From: Sepioteuthis lessoniana
Lineage: Eukaryota > Mollusca > Cephalopoda > Myopsida > Loliginidae
Assembly (NCBI GenBank): GCA_963585895.1
Contig: OY757939.1
Location: forward strand, 38,341,518-38,405,517
DNA: 64,000 bases
Reading direction: 5' to 3'
Shown piece after piece: positions 1-10,429 of this stretch (position 1 is its first letter; every line of letters starts with the position of its first letter). A program made the position numbers and the translations under genes. The notes under the pieces were generated by a model. That model searched no databases. It was not told the origin of the DNA and worked only from the letters and a program-made list of their open reading frames with translations.

Positions 1-660
1 CTTCATTGCCGTCACTCCCTGGTCCCCTCTGGCCCGGACTGGTAGGGTCCCATCTATGTGTCAATAGCCCTATTTAACATTTAGATTGTGTGCAAACAAA
101 TGACTTATGCTAAATTGAATTGTTAGAAATAGAACTGTTTTATCATTTTACTGTGTATAAACAAATGACTGCCTGATTGAATTGTTAGTGATAGATACTA
201 ATATTTAGAACGATTTAATTGTGTCCAAAAAAATTAGTAATGTTGAACAGAATTATTCGAGATAAACAACAATTCTTGAAACTCTTTAACTGTGTACCTA
301 AACAGAAATATTGTCTTACATAGGAATACTTGGAAGAATTCGACTGTGGAAATCACTGGATAACGCTGAATAGAATTATTAGTGTTAAATAGCAATACTT
401 GTCACCACTTCAATGTCTGCAAAATGTGATTAATGTTGAATAGAATTAGAAAGCAAAAATTAAAACTATTTAACTGTGTAGAAACAATAGCAATGTGCGA
501 AAAAATTGTTATAATTCATTAAAAAAATAAATCCTATACAAACGATTCACATACAAACTATTCGAATAAAAATCATATTTATATTTCTAAAATGTGTGAA
601 ACAAATTACTTATGTTAAATTATTAATGTCACTTAGCAATACTTGAAACCATTAGGTTCA
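1..660 (+). repeat. Element C, end of head plus long tandem body
   Basis: The first ~60 bases match the last part of the element C head (CTCCCTGGTCC ... TAGGGTCCCATCTATGTGTCAAT). What follows is body: diverged ~50-80 bp units with the themes GTGTGCAAACAAATGA, AATAGAATTATTAGTGTTA and AGCAATACTTGAAACC. The copy starts before the window. The short ORFs here carry no recognisable protein. Confidence 0.6.
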
Positions 661-697
661 ACACAATGGTAACTCACACTTCCGAAATGTATTTGCC

Positions 698-1556
698 CGG
701 TCGGCTGGGGCTGTAGAATACACCGACTACTTCTCTGCTGAGGGGTAAGACCCCCCCCATGGGTGTCCTGTTTATAACACTAGACAATCTGATGGTGAGG
801 CTCAAGTGATGCTGGAGCTTTGGGGAATGAGGAGTACCCGTTCATTGTCATAACTCCCAGATTCACTCTGACCCGGAAAGGTTGCACCTGATAGGGCCCG
901 ATCTTGGGGTTAAATAGAACTAACTGCGTACTTATACTGAATTCTTTGAATTAGAACTGTTTGACTAAACTGAATAGCTAGAAATAGAAATGTTTTTGAC
1001 AAATAAACTATTGCGTGTCTATGCTAAACTGAATTGTTTGAAATTGAATTGTTTTTGACATTGAAACTCTAATTACACTAAAATGAATTGTTTAATATAG
1101 AACTATTCTGAAATTTAACTGTTGGTAAAAAAAAATCTGTACTTATACTAAACTGAATTAGCTGAATTAGAACAGTTTGACTAAACTGAATAGCTAAAAA
1201 TAGAAATGTTTTTGACAAATAAACTATTGCGTGTCTATGCTAAACTGAATTGTTTGAAATTGAATTGTTTTTGACATTGAAACTCTAATTACACTAAAAT
1301 GAATTGTTTAATATAGAACTATTCTGACATTTAACTGTTGGTAAAAAAAAAATTTGTATTTATACTAAACTGAATTAGCTGAATTAGAACTGTTTGACTA
1401 AACTGAATTGCTGGAAATAGAATTGTTTTTGACAATTAAACTGTGTACTCATGCTATACTTAATTGTTTGAAATAGAACTTATTATTTGGATAAAAATGG
1501 ATTTGGCTTTAAATAACCTACAAAGGTTGATATGCCATAAAATTCAACCAACCAAC
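698..1556 (+). repeat. Element C, near full-length copy
   Basis: The head begins CCCGGTCGGCTGGGGCTGTAG and runs to TAGGGCCCGATCTTGGGGTTAAATAGAAC. A tandem body follows and the copy ends with the shared tail GGATTTGGCTTTAAATAACC ... GATATGCCATAAAA. The body contains a ~216-bp segmental duplication: the TTAGAAC(T/A)GTTTGACTAAACTG block recurs at 951, 1167 and 1384. No tRNA-like head is visible. The 85-codon ORF at 1464-1721 crosses the tail and is not taken as a gene. Confidence 0.75.
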
Positions 1557-1737
1557 GAACCGGAATGTATTTTTACCAAATTATATAAACTGAAAATGTT
1601 TTTGTCAAATTTGTTATTCATCTCAGTTTTTAAAATTTTTAAATATATCTTAATGAACATACCTGTATTGTCATTAGCACTCCAGTTTGCCGATAACGTA
1701 TATGTAAATATATATATGTAAAAGATTCCTTCGCTTA

Positions 1738-1905
1738 CGCCGAGAATGAAGATGGCTTTTGGGTAAGATGTCTGACAAACGTAAAATCAGCTGGGTTTCG
1801 ATCCTACCGTGAAGCATCTCGCCGGTCTAACCCTTAGCCATACTGAAGAATTGTAATACAACCAAACAGTCTGTTTGTGGATGACAATATATATGTTTGT
1901 GAGTG
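1738..1905 (+). repeat. SINE-G copy (tRNA-like, ends in TA-rich DNA)
   Basis: Related to the copies at 25.65 and 61.21 kb. Shared order: GA-GATGGCT, then CAGCTGGGTTTCGATCC (box B-like), GAAGCATCTCGC, GGTCTAACC, GAATTGTAATACAACC and TGGATGACAATATATAT. All three copies run into TA-rich sequence at the 3' end. The class is inferred from the box B-like motif and dispersal. Confidence 0.5.
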
Positions 1906-2379
1906 TGTGATAATGTTCATTTAGTGAGTGGATTTGCTTCGTTACTAGTTTATTTTTCGAAAATTCTTCTTTTTTTTTTTTTGTCATATCAACTCTTTTA
2001 AAATCCATTTTGAAAACTTTTTAAACGTTTCTTCGCAGAAACATTTCTCCTGGTGATCACCTGAGGTTGAAACTAGATGGAAACAATTTTTAAAAAGTAG
2101 ATAACCTCAAAGAAATATTCTTATTTGTCTTATCACTTCTGTTCATTTTATGATATATATATATATATATATATAATCAAAATTCATATACTTACTCTAA
2201 GACAAAATCTAAAACGCGAGTGAAAACCAATAAAAAAATTATGCACAAAAATTGTAAAATAAACGAAAGTAAAGATAAAATATCACAATATTAAAATTTT
2301 GTAAGAAATTAAACTCATTCACGATTCTGACATTTTCGATCGTCAGGTGAGCAGCTTTTAATATCAATCTCAGTCGTGA
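1906..2379. other. AT-rich stretch without a gene
   Basis: Contains a poly-T run near 1971-1981 and a (TA)n tract at about 2154-2175. No coding or RNA signal was seen. Confidence 0.6.
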
Positions 2380-3150
2380 TGATGATTACCACATCTTGAC
2401 AAATGATGAAGATGACTGCCAAATCCTGACAGAAGATGACGATAACAGTCACATCTTGACAGAAAATGATGATGACCGCCACATCTTGACAGATAATGAT
2501 GATGACTGCCACATCTTTACAGATGACGACTGCCTCATCTTGAATGATCACAGCCACATCTTGAGAGATGATGATGATAATGACTGCTACATCTTGATGG
2601 AAGATTATGATGACTGCTACATCTTGATAGACACTGATAATGATGACAGCCCCATCTTGACAGATAATGATAATGGTGATGACCGACACATCTTGACAGA
2701 TAATGATGATGATGTCTGCCACATCTTGACTGATAATGATGATGGTGACTGCCACGTCTTGACAGGTAATGATGATGATGACTGCTACGTCTTGACAGAT
2801 AATGATGATGATGACTGCTACATCTTGACTAATGATGATGCTGATGACCGCCACATCTTGACAGATAATGATGATGCTGACTGCCAGATCTTGACAGATA
2901 ATGATGGTGATGACTGCCAAAGCTTGACAGATAATGATGATGATGACTGCCACATCTTGACAGATAATGATGATGGTGATAACCTCCACATCTTGACAGA
3001 TAATGATGATGATGACTATTGCATCTTGACAAATGATGATGATGACGATGATCGCCACATCTTGAAAAATGATGATGATGACTGCCACATCTTGAAAGAT
3101 AATGACTGCCATATCTTCACTGATGATGACAGCACGCAACTTGACAGACA
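2380..3150. repeat. GAT-rich minisatellite, 30-36 bp units, open on both strands
   Basis: About 22-24 units of the form ACATCTTGACAGATAATGATGATGACTGCC. Unit lengths change mostly in steps of three. This leaves a 274-codon plus frame (2396-3220, repeating ILTDNDDDDCH, very acidic), a 278-codon minus frame (3151-2315, repeating ICQDVAVIIII) and a shorter His-rich minus frame. Three open frames in one array are what a tandem repeat with period divisible by three gives by itself. There is no signal peptide, domain or splice context, so this is called a repeat. A repetitive acidic protein on the plus strand cannot be excluded. Confidence 0.75.
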
Positions 3151-3730
3151 TATATGTTTATATATGTTCTTATTTCATTTCGTTAGTCTTTCTGAATTCA
3201 TATATTTTATTACATTTTAAACAAAAATACCTACGCCCGGCGAAGGAAGAATATTTTTGCTAGTATTTATAAGGTGCAATCACAAATTATCAAAGCTGCA
3301 GTTTAATTTACCGAGACAAAAATGAACATTCATTTTCTTTTCCTTTTTAATTGATATTCAACGCACTTATTCCACCAAATTAATCGAACTACCTCTGAAA
3401 CTCTTTTTTTTTTCTTTTTCTTTTCTTTTTAGTATGGTGTTAAGCTGCGGCGTCAGATTTTTCACGCCGTACCCTTGAGCTGAATTTCTAGTTTAGAAAA
3501 GTTTCTTTTTTTTTAAATCACTCGTCTAATAAGTATGGAGTATGTTGTATTTGGACAATACTGTGTTTTTCCAAAAACTACTGATTGAAAAACTAATTGA
3601 AAAACTACTGATGAAAAAATATCAGGAGTCGATTCTGTCCCGTCCTGATGAAATATAGACATCACATCATTACGCATTTGCTGAGCTATACTGTTGTAAA
3701 GTGGCTAAATAGCACTTCAACACTCTAGCA
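3151..3730. other. AT-rich stretch without a gene
   Basis: Only poly-T and poly-A runs and AT-rich sequence were seen. A short near-duplication of AAAACTACTGAT-type sequence lies at 3575-3620. Confidence 0.5.
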
Positions 3731-3732
3731 TA

Positions 3733-3929
3733 TCCCAGGTCGAGTCATACCAAAGACTAAAAAAATGGTACTACCTTGTTTAACACTCATCAGTATAAAG
3801 TAAGGATCAAGGGTAAAGTGGAGCAATCCAGGGAAAGGAATAGCACCCTCCCCTACACCTTGATGTAGTAGCTATCGAAAAGGGAGCCTTCGGGTCACCC
3901 TCGACAATGGTCGCCAACTTTATTTACTT
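3733..3929 (+). repeat. SINE-B, head missing
   Basis: Starts at CCCAGGTCGAGTCATACCAA. It continues through CAAGGGTAAAGTGGAGCAAT and GTAGCTATCGAAAAGGGAGC to TGGTCGCCAACTTTATTTAC, so the box A half of the head is lost or decayed. Confidence 0.75.
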
Positions 3930-3954
3930 ACATTTAAACTGCATGCTTTACATG

Positions 3955-4190
3955 TTTTGACATTTTACTGTGTAAACAAAATCTGTACTTACGCTTATCT
4001 GAATTATCTGAATTAGAACTGTTTGACTCGGCTGAGTGGTTTGAAGTAGAGTTGTTTTTGACAATTAAACTGTGTACTCATGCTAAACTAAATTGTTTAA
4101 AATAGAACTGTTTATTTACATAAAAAAAATGGATTTGGCGTTAAATAACCTAAAAAAGTCGATATGCCATAAAACCTAACCAATCAACCA
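3955..4190 (+). repeat. Element C, 5'-truncated body and tail
   Basis: Body units (TTAGAACTGTTTGACT, TGTTTTTGACAATTAAACTG) lead to the tail ATGGATTTGGCGTTAAATAACC ... GATATGCCATAAAACC. No head is present. Confidence 0.65.
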
Positions 4191-4374
4191 ACCAAGTTCC
4201 TATCTAATTCAAAATTATTAATACACAATTATATGGTTTCAAGTAAATATTTTTATCTGACAATAATTGTAAACATTTCATTGAATATAAATTTATGTAA
4301 TCAAGTATTCATATTTAATCCAAATAAGTTACACAGTTCCACGGTTTAAAGAAACTTTCCTATTTAATAATATC

Positions 4375-4915
4375 CAGTCGTACTACTGCGTTCACTTTTG
4401 ATTAATGCCCGCAGTAAATTCATGAACCCCCTTATCCTCCCCGTTGTAGGTTAAATAATATCACTGTTTTTCTTCTACAAGGATGGATTTGGCATTAAAT
4501 AACCCATGAAGATTGATATGCCCTTAAACAAAGAAACCAAAGTAAACCTATTCAATAGTAAACAATAATCTGTTTGCACAATTATTTGGTATCAAGTATT
4601 CTTATCTGATACAAATAATTTCTTCTACAAGGATGGATTTGGCACCCATGAAGATTGATATGCCCTTAAACAAAGAAACCAAAGTAAACCTATTTAATAG
4701 TAAACAATAATCTGTTTGCACAATTATTTGGTATCAAGTATTCTTATCTAATACAAATAATTTCTTCTACAAGGATGGATTTGGCATTAAATAACCCATG
4801 AAGATTGATATGCCCTGAAACAAAGAAACCAAAGTAAACCTATTTAATAGTAAACAATAATCTGTTTGCACAATTATTTGGTATCAAGTATTCTTATCTA
4901 ATACAAATAATTAGC
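4375..4915 (+). repeat. SINE-A end tandemly repeated as three ~150-bp units
   Basis: A degenerate SINE-A (from about 4375, GCGTTCACTTTTGATTAATG) runs into its tail. The tail plus ~60 bp of flank is then repeated. Units begin TCTTCTACAAGGATGGATTT at 4471, 4621 and 4763. Unit 2 is 8 bp shorter (loss within GGCATTAAATAACCC). Confidence 0.75.
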
Positions 4916-4973
4916 ACGCAGTTATGCAGTTTCAAGAATTTCAATCAAAGACGAATAATTTTTAGATAGATCA

Positions 4974-5237
4974 ACCGGCTCATTGGCCTAGTGGTTAAAG
5001 TGTTCGCCAAAAGCCCGGTAGACTAGCGCTCAATCCCAGGTCGAGTCATACCAAATACTCAAAAAATAAATTTTGAAGTCTCTTTGCTTAACACTCAGCA
5101 GTATAAGGTACGGATCAATGGTAAAATGGAGCAATCCAGGAAAAAGAGTAGCGCCCTCTCCTACACTTTGGTGTAGTAGCTATTGAAAAGGGAGCCTTCG
5201 AGTTGCCCTCGACTATGGTTGCCAACTTTTATTTGAC
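4974..5237 (+). repeat. SINE-B, full-length
   Basis: The head is CCGGCTCATTGGCCTAGTGG, with a perfect box A (TGGCCTAGTGG), followed by a decayed box B (GCTCAATCCCAGG). The ~190 bp body ends TTGCCAACTTTTATTT. The Pol III promoter is inferred from motif match only. Confidence 0.8.
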
Positions 5238-5312
5238 CTATAGATGGGACAAGTACTACTATACTTTGCTAGAGTCAACCTGGGAGTAATGACAATCATG
5301 GTATACTCCACT
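5236..5312 (-). repeat. Element C head fragment
   Basis: Minus-strand head remnant: TTGACCTATAGATGGGAC ... CAACCTGGGAGTAATGACAA ... GTATACTCC. It adjoins SINE-B directly. Confidence 0.5.
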
Positions 5313-5319
5313 CTCTCTT

Positions 5320-5723
5320 TGTAACACAACGGCACTATGTCGAAAGTTTTAATACAACAAATTACAAAATATCTCTGTTGGGTGCGGGATACGAAAGTCT
5401 ATTTGGGGCTGCATCGTTTGCAATAGCCGACGAAAAGAGAGATATAGAGTATAGGAATACGTCAACTGATTAGATAAACAGAGACTCTAACCGAGTAAGA
5501 CGAGAAGAGGCTGACACTTTGTTATTTTCTTCCCTGTGCTCGCGTGTCGGCCGCCCTCCCCATCGGGGCCTCTTTGTCGTCTCTCGTTTCCAACTCCGCC
5601 TGCTGCTTCTGGTTCTTCTAACTGCCCCTCTCTAACTTCCCGAGTATTCGAAATCTTCATCTTATATATTTTCTTTAATTTTTCCCTATGCAATCGTTAA
5701 ATCCCATGTAATCATTAGTGACA
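5320..5723 (-). mobile_element. Possible solo LTR, minus orientation
   Basis: Bounded by TGTAACAC at 5320 and GTGACA at 5723, i.e. TG...CA on either strand. It is GC-richer than its surroundings. On the minus strand there is a TATA-like AATATATAAG near 5660. No matching target duplication was found, so the ends are uncertain. The 68-codon minus ORF (5693-5487) lies inside it and resembles no known protein to me. Confidence 0.35.
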
Positions 5724-6130
5724 CGTCATTTCTAAATATTAGCTGATATCTACTTAATTGTTTATCTTTGCTTACAGTTGATTCTAAAACAATCTTGTCC
5801 ACCTTATTATGACATGTGTTGACATGTTTACACAAAACAAGGCTTACTCGACCTTTCCAAAACGAAACCTCGCAACTTCAAACTCAAAGTTTAGCTAGAA
5901 AACAAATTTATTACTAAAATAATTTACTAAAATCTCCAATTATTTTATATCTCGAGCTCCAGAACTGAAACCTTACCATCGGATGCAGTTTACTGTCATA
6001 CCCAGTTTTTATGTCTCTATATCTTAAGAATGTTATTCCTAAGAACGAGTGTCTTTTCAGGCTTTGGTATATACAGGATTTAGCAAAAATACCTCCTACA
6101 ATTTAAACTATCATATGTATCATGCAAGTA
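5724..6130. other. AT-rich stretch without a gene
   Basis: No repeats or coding signal recognised. Confidence 0.4.
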
Positions 6131-6540
6131 AAGTTAGGCAAGTTGCTTATGGTAGCTCCGTGGCAGACCATTTTTTTTTTCAGATACGATCAGTTACGAC
6201 CATAGGTTGGACTGGTACACACCATTCATTTGCTGTTGAAACCTTTTTTTTCATTGTTTTGTTTTTTTGTTTTTTTTTTAAACTAGTGAATCTGTAATTA
6301 CTATACATAAGGCTTTTGTTCTCTTTTTTTTAATCGGTAGTGGTGTGGACTAAAATTTCTATCCGGAACAGCATCATTCTAACGTAACATGGAGTGAGCT
6401 AGAAAAGCAAAAAAAAAAACAACGTTTCAATAGCAAATGTACAGTCCAAGCTATGATTGTACCTGATCGTATCTAAGAAAATGATAAAACATTAGCTAGA
6501 TGGAGCCACCATTGCCACTTGCTTTAGTTCACTTGCACCA
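6131..6540. mobile_element. Foldback element with long inverted arms
   Basis: The left arm (about 6131-6330) contains GGCAAGTTGCTTATGGTAGC, AGATACGATCAGTTACGACC and TTTGCTGTTGAAACC. The right arm (about 6350-6540) contains their imperfect reverse complements: GGTTTC-like AACGTTTCAATAGCAAATG, GTACCTGATCGTATCTAAG, GGAGCCACCATTGCCACTTG. The whole would fold into a hairpin of ~200-bp arms. A relative lies at 35.3 kb. No transposase is visible. Confidence 0.7.
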
Positions 6541-6715
6541 CATAAGCGACAGTTTAAAATTTGGGAAGTATTTCTGTCTCCCCCATCACTTTTTTTTACT
6601 AATGTAAATCTACACCCACTTATTTATTTAATTATTTTAGATGCCTTGAAGGATAATTTGGCCCTGCTGTCGAAAAAATTTACAGACGATAACAAAATCT
6701 TTCAAGAACCTAACA
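6541..6715. other. AT-rich spacer
   Basis: Short stretch between the foldback element and element C. Nothing recognised. Confidence 0.4.
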
Positions 6716-6719
6716 GAGA

Positions 6720-7150
6720 TTGCCCTGTCGGTTTCGGCTGGCTGTAGAACACACTGACTGCAACTCTGCTGAGGGGTAAGACCACCCCCTCAAAGAGTGT
6801 CCAGGATATGAGACTAAACAATCTGATGGTGAGGCTCCAGTAATTCTGGAGCTTTGTGGAATGCGGAGTACCCCATCATTGCCATCGCTACCAGGTCCAT
6901 TTTAGCCCGGAGTTCTATCAATGGGTTAAATAGAACTAAACCCTAAACTTAATTGTTTGAAATAGAGCTGTTTTTGACATTTAAACTTACTACTTACGCT
7001 AAACTAAATTGTCTGAAATAGAACTGTTTTGACATTTAACTGTTTGTAAACCAAAAACTATACTTATACTAAACAAAATTGTTTGAAATTTAATTCAGCG
7101 TTTAATGACCCGAAAAGGTTTGATATGCCGTAAAACAAAACAACCAAAAA
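6720..7150 (+). repeat. Element C, short full copy
   Basis: The head runs from CCTGTCGGTTTCGGCTGGCT, through CCACCCCCTC ... GAGTGTCCAGGATATGAGAC, to TCAATGGGTTAAATAGAAC. A three-unit body follows, then the tail GCGTTTAATGACCCGAAAAGG ... GATATGCCGTAAAAC and AAAACAACC repeats. Confidence 0.75.
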
Positions 7151-7249
7151 TCAACGTAACGGAGACACACACGTCAATTTTTGTTTGCAACATCATGAGC
7201 AGGAACTTCCGTAAAATAATCAAGATTTTTAGAAAAACTTTAAGTACAA

Positions 7250-7467
7250 TGATCCCAAAACCATTCAAGACAAACAAAATATGAAAGACATGACTGGAAA
7301 AGCAAGACCGTACTCAAAAGCGACGTTCGTTCTCTAATGGACTCCTACACATTGACGTACCAGGTTTTGCTAACCAGCAAAGACCGACTTACATCAGCGT
7401 TAGTGCAACCTACAAGAAGATAAGATTAGATTAAAAGATATAATTTAGATGTAGTAATGGAGTGGTT
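7250..7467 (+). pseudogene. LINE reverse transcriptase C-terminal relic
   Basis: Decayed reading of the ...KTIQVRRTRHAGHC...DELISDVLLWTPSH... region: CCATTCAAGACAAACAAAA ... AAAGCGACGTTC ... CTCCTACACATTGACG ... CCAGCAAAGACCGACTTAC. Several stops and frameshifts. It shares a non-coding junction (AAGATTAGAT...GGTTTGATTTCT) with the copy at 10.43 kb, so the two descend from one already-deleted source. SINE-A follows at 7468. Confidence 0.65.
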
Positions 7468-7694
7468 TGATTTCTTTTATGGCATATCAACTTTTGTAGG
7501 TTATTTAATGCCAAAGCCATCCTTCTATAGGAATAGTAGTGGTACTATCTAACCCATAGCTGGGAGGAAATTGAGGTTTACCCCTTTCTCAAGGGTATTT
7601 GTCCAAAAGTGAACGTATTAGCAAGACTGGAGTTCGAACTCGCTTACTAGGATCCCGCAGCACATCACTTTAACCATTGCACTACGATGACACC
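7468..7694 (-). repeat. SINE-A, full-length
   Basis: Minus-strand copy: tail TTTTATGGCATATCAAC ... TTATTTAATGCCAAAGCC, central domain ACCCATAGCTGGGAGG ... TCAAGGGTATTTGTCC, head GTTCGAACTCGCTTACTAGG ... ACCATTGCACTACGATGACACC. Confidence 0.85.
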
Positions 7695-8425
7695 TCAATA
7701 TTAGAATGTCTGTTCTCAAATTGAATTTAGTTTCGTCTGTTACGAATTGGTTTGAATCTGTGGAATTAACGACGAAACTTCTAATGTAATTTTTGCGGGG
7801 AAAATTAATTCCCCATCAAATTGTAAAACATACAGTACCGATCATGGGTACTTTGAACGTACAGTGAACTTATTAGTTTTTCAGAGTTAAAAACAGGAAC
7901 ATTATACAAGAAGAAATTCTTTTTTCAATACTTATGAGGGCGGTAAATTGGTCATAAGTATTTTGTGAGAAACACGATTCCTTTCGTCGAACGATAGTCG
8001 TTTATCGCGTTCACTATCACTCATTTTCGATTACCCATAATTCCGAGAAGATTTCCTGCCAGGAAGAGTGACCAATCTACTTTCATGCTTACCTTAAGTT
8101 TATTATTTCTTCTATACATAACACAAGTGTGCATCAGAGAGTGGTTCAGTGTCGGGACAAATTATTTCACATTCAATAATGCAGATGTGCGTTAGCCGAC
8201 GACTACGAACTAACTAAATGTTCGAACTGTTTTCCCTGTGTCTTCTGATCACGTGACTTCTTAAACAAATCATTGCAATGGATTCAAATAACCTCTGGGG
8301 TCACTGTCTGTCACACACACTGACTGGCATTCTGCGGTATCTGTCCGCCCTCTTAAAGGTTGACTCATTTAAATCACACGCGCTGCACGTCAGTAATAGA
8401 TCTTATTAATCTATCATGTAACAAT
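7695..8425. other. Unannotated stretch
   Basis: No ORF above ~60 codons, no known repeat and no RNA gene recognised in ~730 bp. Confidence 0.5.
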
Positions 8426-8522
8426 TTGAATAATAATAAAACCTGCTCAAAAGTATTTGAACGACAATAAAATCCGGTCATAAATATTTTAATAACAATA
8501 AAATCCTCACAGAAAGGTATAA
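8426..8522 (+). repeat. Short ~31-bp tandem, three units
   Basis: AATAAAACCTGCTCAAAAGT, AATAAAATCCGGTCATAAAT and AATAAAATCCTCACAGAAAG recur about 31 bp apart, joined by ATTTGAACGACAAT-like spacers. Confidence 0.5.
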
Positions 8523-8639
8523 GACTGCCGAAGCCATTTGGACTTTTGAGCAAGTTAATCCAAATTAGTATACACGAGAAGCAAATCTTCTAAATAACAA
8601 TAATTATATATATATATATATATACATATTTATATACAG

Positions 8640-8803
8640 AGTAGTCGAGGGTGATTCGAAGGTTCTCTTTTCAATAGCTACCACGCCGAGGTGTAGGGGA
8701 CGGCGCTACACCTTTCCTTTGATTGCTCCACTTACCCTTGCTCCGTACCTTATAATGTTGAGTTAAACAAGGAGACATCAGGTAGCATTTTTTGATTGAC
8801 CCC
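8640..8803 (-). repeat. SINE-B, head missing
   Basis: Minus-strand body from AGTAGTCGAGGGTGATTCG, through CTTTTCAATAGCTACCACG, to ATTTTTTGATTGACC. The copy sits between two (TA)n tracts (about 8606-8625 and 8804-8827). Confidence 0.75.
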
Positions 8804-8827
8804 ATATATATATATATATATATATAT

Positions 8828-10113
8828 TGTAACGTGGTATGCTATAAGAGAGAGAGAGTGAAGGGTGGGTCAATATCCTTACCTCTTTATTTGAATCAAC
8901 AGGCATTAAGACTGGCCGTTAAAATGGTAGGGAAAAAAGAAGGTCAAGCTACCTGCACCCTGTGCCCTGTAGTCTATTGAACAAAACAAGTCTAGGTCAA
9001 TCAAGTGGCGTGACCTGACGAGGTGGTGGAAGTAGGAAAAGTCGAATGATTGGTTCACAGGCTCTTCGCGCCAAAAAGGCCGGCATGCGTTAGAGAAATT
9101 TGAAGAATTTTAGTTTGCACAGAAGACAGCGTTCGAACCGCAGGCTGAATTCAGCCGACTCCGGGAAGGTCACTCACTCGTAAAATGGAGAGAAAGAAAT
9201 CTGAAAGATTGAAAACCCGTCAAAGATAAGTACAACTCAAACCGTTTTCCTTCTGCTATTCTTAAATATTGTAAAGTTATATGTATTCAGAAAAAGAGAG
9301 AAACCATAAAGATTTTGTTTCATCAATAGTTAAATTTATTGAATGAACATTGCTACATGCTTCAATCCGGCGCCATATACGCTTTTACTCAAGAAGGGAA
9401 AAAGAAAGAAAGAAAAAAGAGAAAGAAGAAAAGGGATTGTTGAGAAACATTTTCGTTTAATATTTTCTGTTAGCTTAACATTTTGTTATATTTTAAAAAG
9501 AAAAGAGAAAAGAAAAAAGAACTGTTTCTTAACTCTCATCATTATTTGTTTGGTCGTAGCATATTAAAATTTTGTTATATTTTAAATGCACCCTTGAGTT
9601 GAAATCTTGTAGTAGTGTTATTTCCTCTGTCGATTTGCCTTCTTTTGCGTGTATCCTGTCACAGCCTCTTACCGCTTTCATTAATTCTCGCTAAACATCT
9701 TATTGCCTCCTTAAAACATGACAAGAGAATTTTGGAAATCTGTCTACAGTTTATATTATCTAACCTAGAAGTTCGTTCTTCCATGATCTGAGGGGGTAAG
9801 AAGACAAAGGACTTGGTGTTGTATGTGCAAGTGAATTGGCACCTCCTTACCAACGTCTGAGATCAGTTTAGCCCCTAATTAACCTCCACATTATTTGTCT
9901 GTTTATTATACGCCCAAAATAAGAGTCTTGACCGGGATTTATTTTGTGGAGTGTCAAGTGCCAGACTGCCCTCGGCGATACACATTCTACGAAACAGCCT
10001 TCTATAAGGGACAATGACCGGGATATCGATCCCTTCAGGTCAGAGTTAAATTCAACGAGACATGCGCATAAAATGGGCTCTCGTCCTGGGATAATTATTT
10101 ATGCAATGTCACA
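8828..10113 (-). mobile_element. LTR-beta, large solo LTR inside a (TA)n tract
   Basis: On the minus strand it begins TGTGACATTGCATAAATAAT (10113) and ends ATACCACGTTACA (8828). It carries an early TATA-like GGGCGTATAATAAAC and an AATAAA near the 3' end (TCAAATAAAGAGG, about 8880). Both flanks read ATAT, consistent with a 4-bp target duplication, but the target is a TA microsatellite so this is weak alone. About 1.1 kb matches 59.43-60.56 kb in the opposite orientation, and the 5' ~250 bp matches 31.01-31.26 kb. No internal gag-pol region is present. The ORFs at 8792-8980, 9343-9567, 9659-9853 and 9944-10243 lie wholly or partly inside it. Confidence 0.75.
9681..9796 (-). pseudogene. Exon-like coding segment conserved inside LTR-beta
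   Basis: On the minus strand a pyrimidine run and AG (TTCTTACCCCCTCAG) precede ATGGAAGAACG. About 38 codons follow (MEERTSRLDN ... CFKEAIRCLARINES), then GCG|GTAAGAG, a good match to a 5' splice site. The copy near 59.76 kb keeps the same peptide with few changes and the same CAG boundary, but a poorer donor. A diverged start (GACAATGGAAGATAATGAG) occurs in the 31.25 kb copy. Whether it is a real exon, an LTR-encoded leader or chance is unknown. I do not recognise the peptide. Confidence 0.35.
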
Positions 10114-10158
10114 ATATATATATATATATATACATATATATATAAAACTAAAAGTTAT

Positions 10159-10198
<40 letters not shown>

Positions 10199-10200
10199 CA
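10114..10200. repeat. (TA)n tracts
   Basis: Two (TA)n runs, about 10113-10142 and 10163-10195, split by AAACTAAAAGTTATATCA. They are the continuation of the tract into which LTR-beta inserted. Confidence 0.9.
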
Positions 10201-10429
10201 GTACCTATCATTGCCTTTGTCGGAGTATATCAAATCAAAATAACAGGGTAAAAATATTCTTAGTTTTCTATCTCTTCGAAGAGCAACAGAAAATTCAGCA
10301 TAATAAAAAATAGAATCTGGCAGACTCAGTCAAACAAATTTTAGTGATTATCAATATGATTCGTTGGTGTTCAGGAAGAAACAAACCACTTCTTGCAAAG
10401 ACACCAGCTCGGGCAGAATCCCCATTGCA

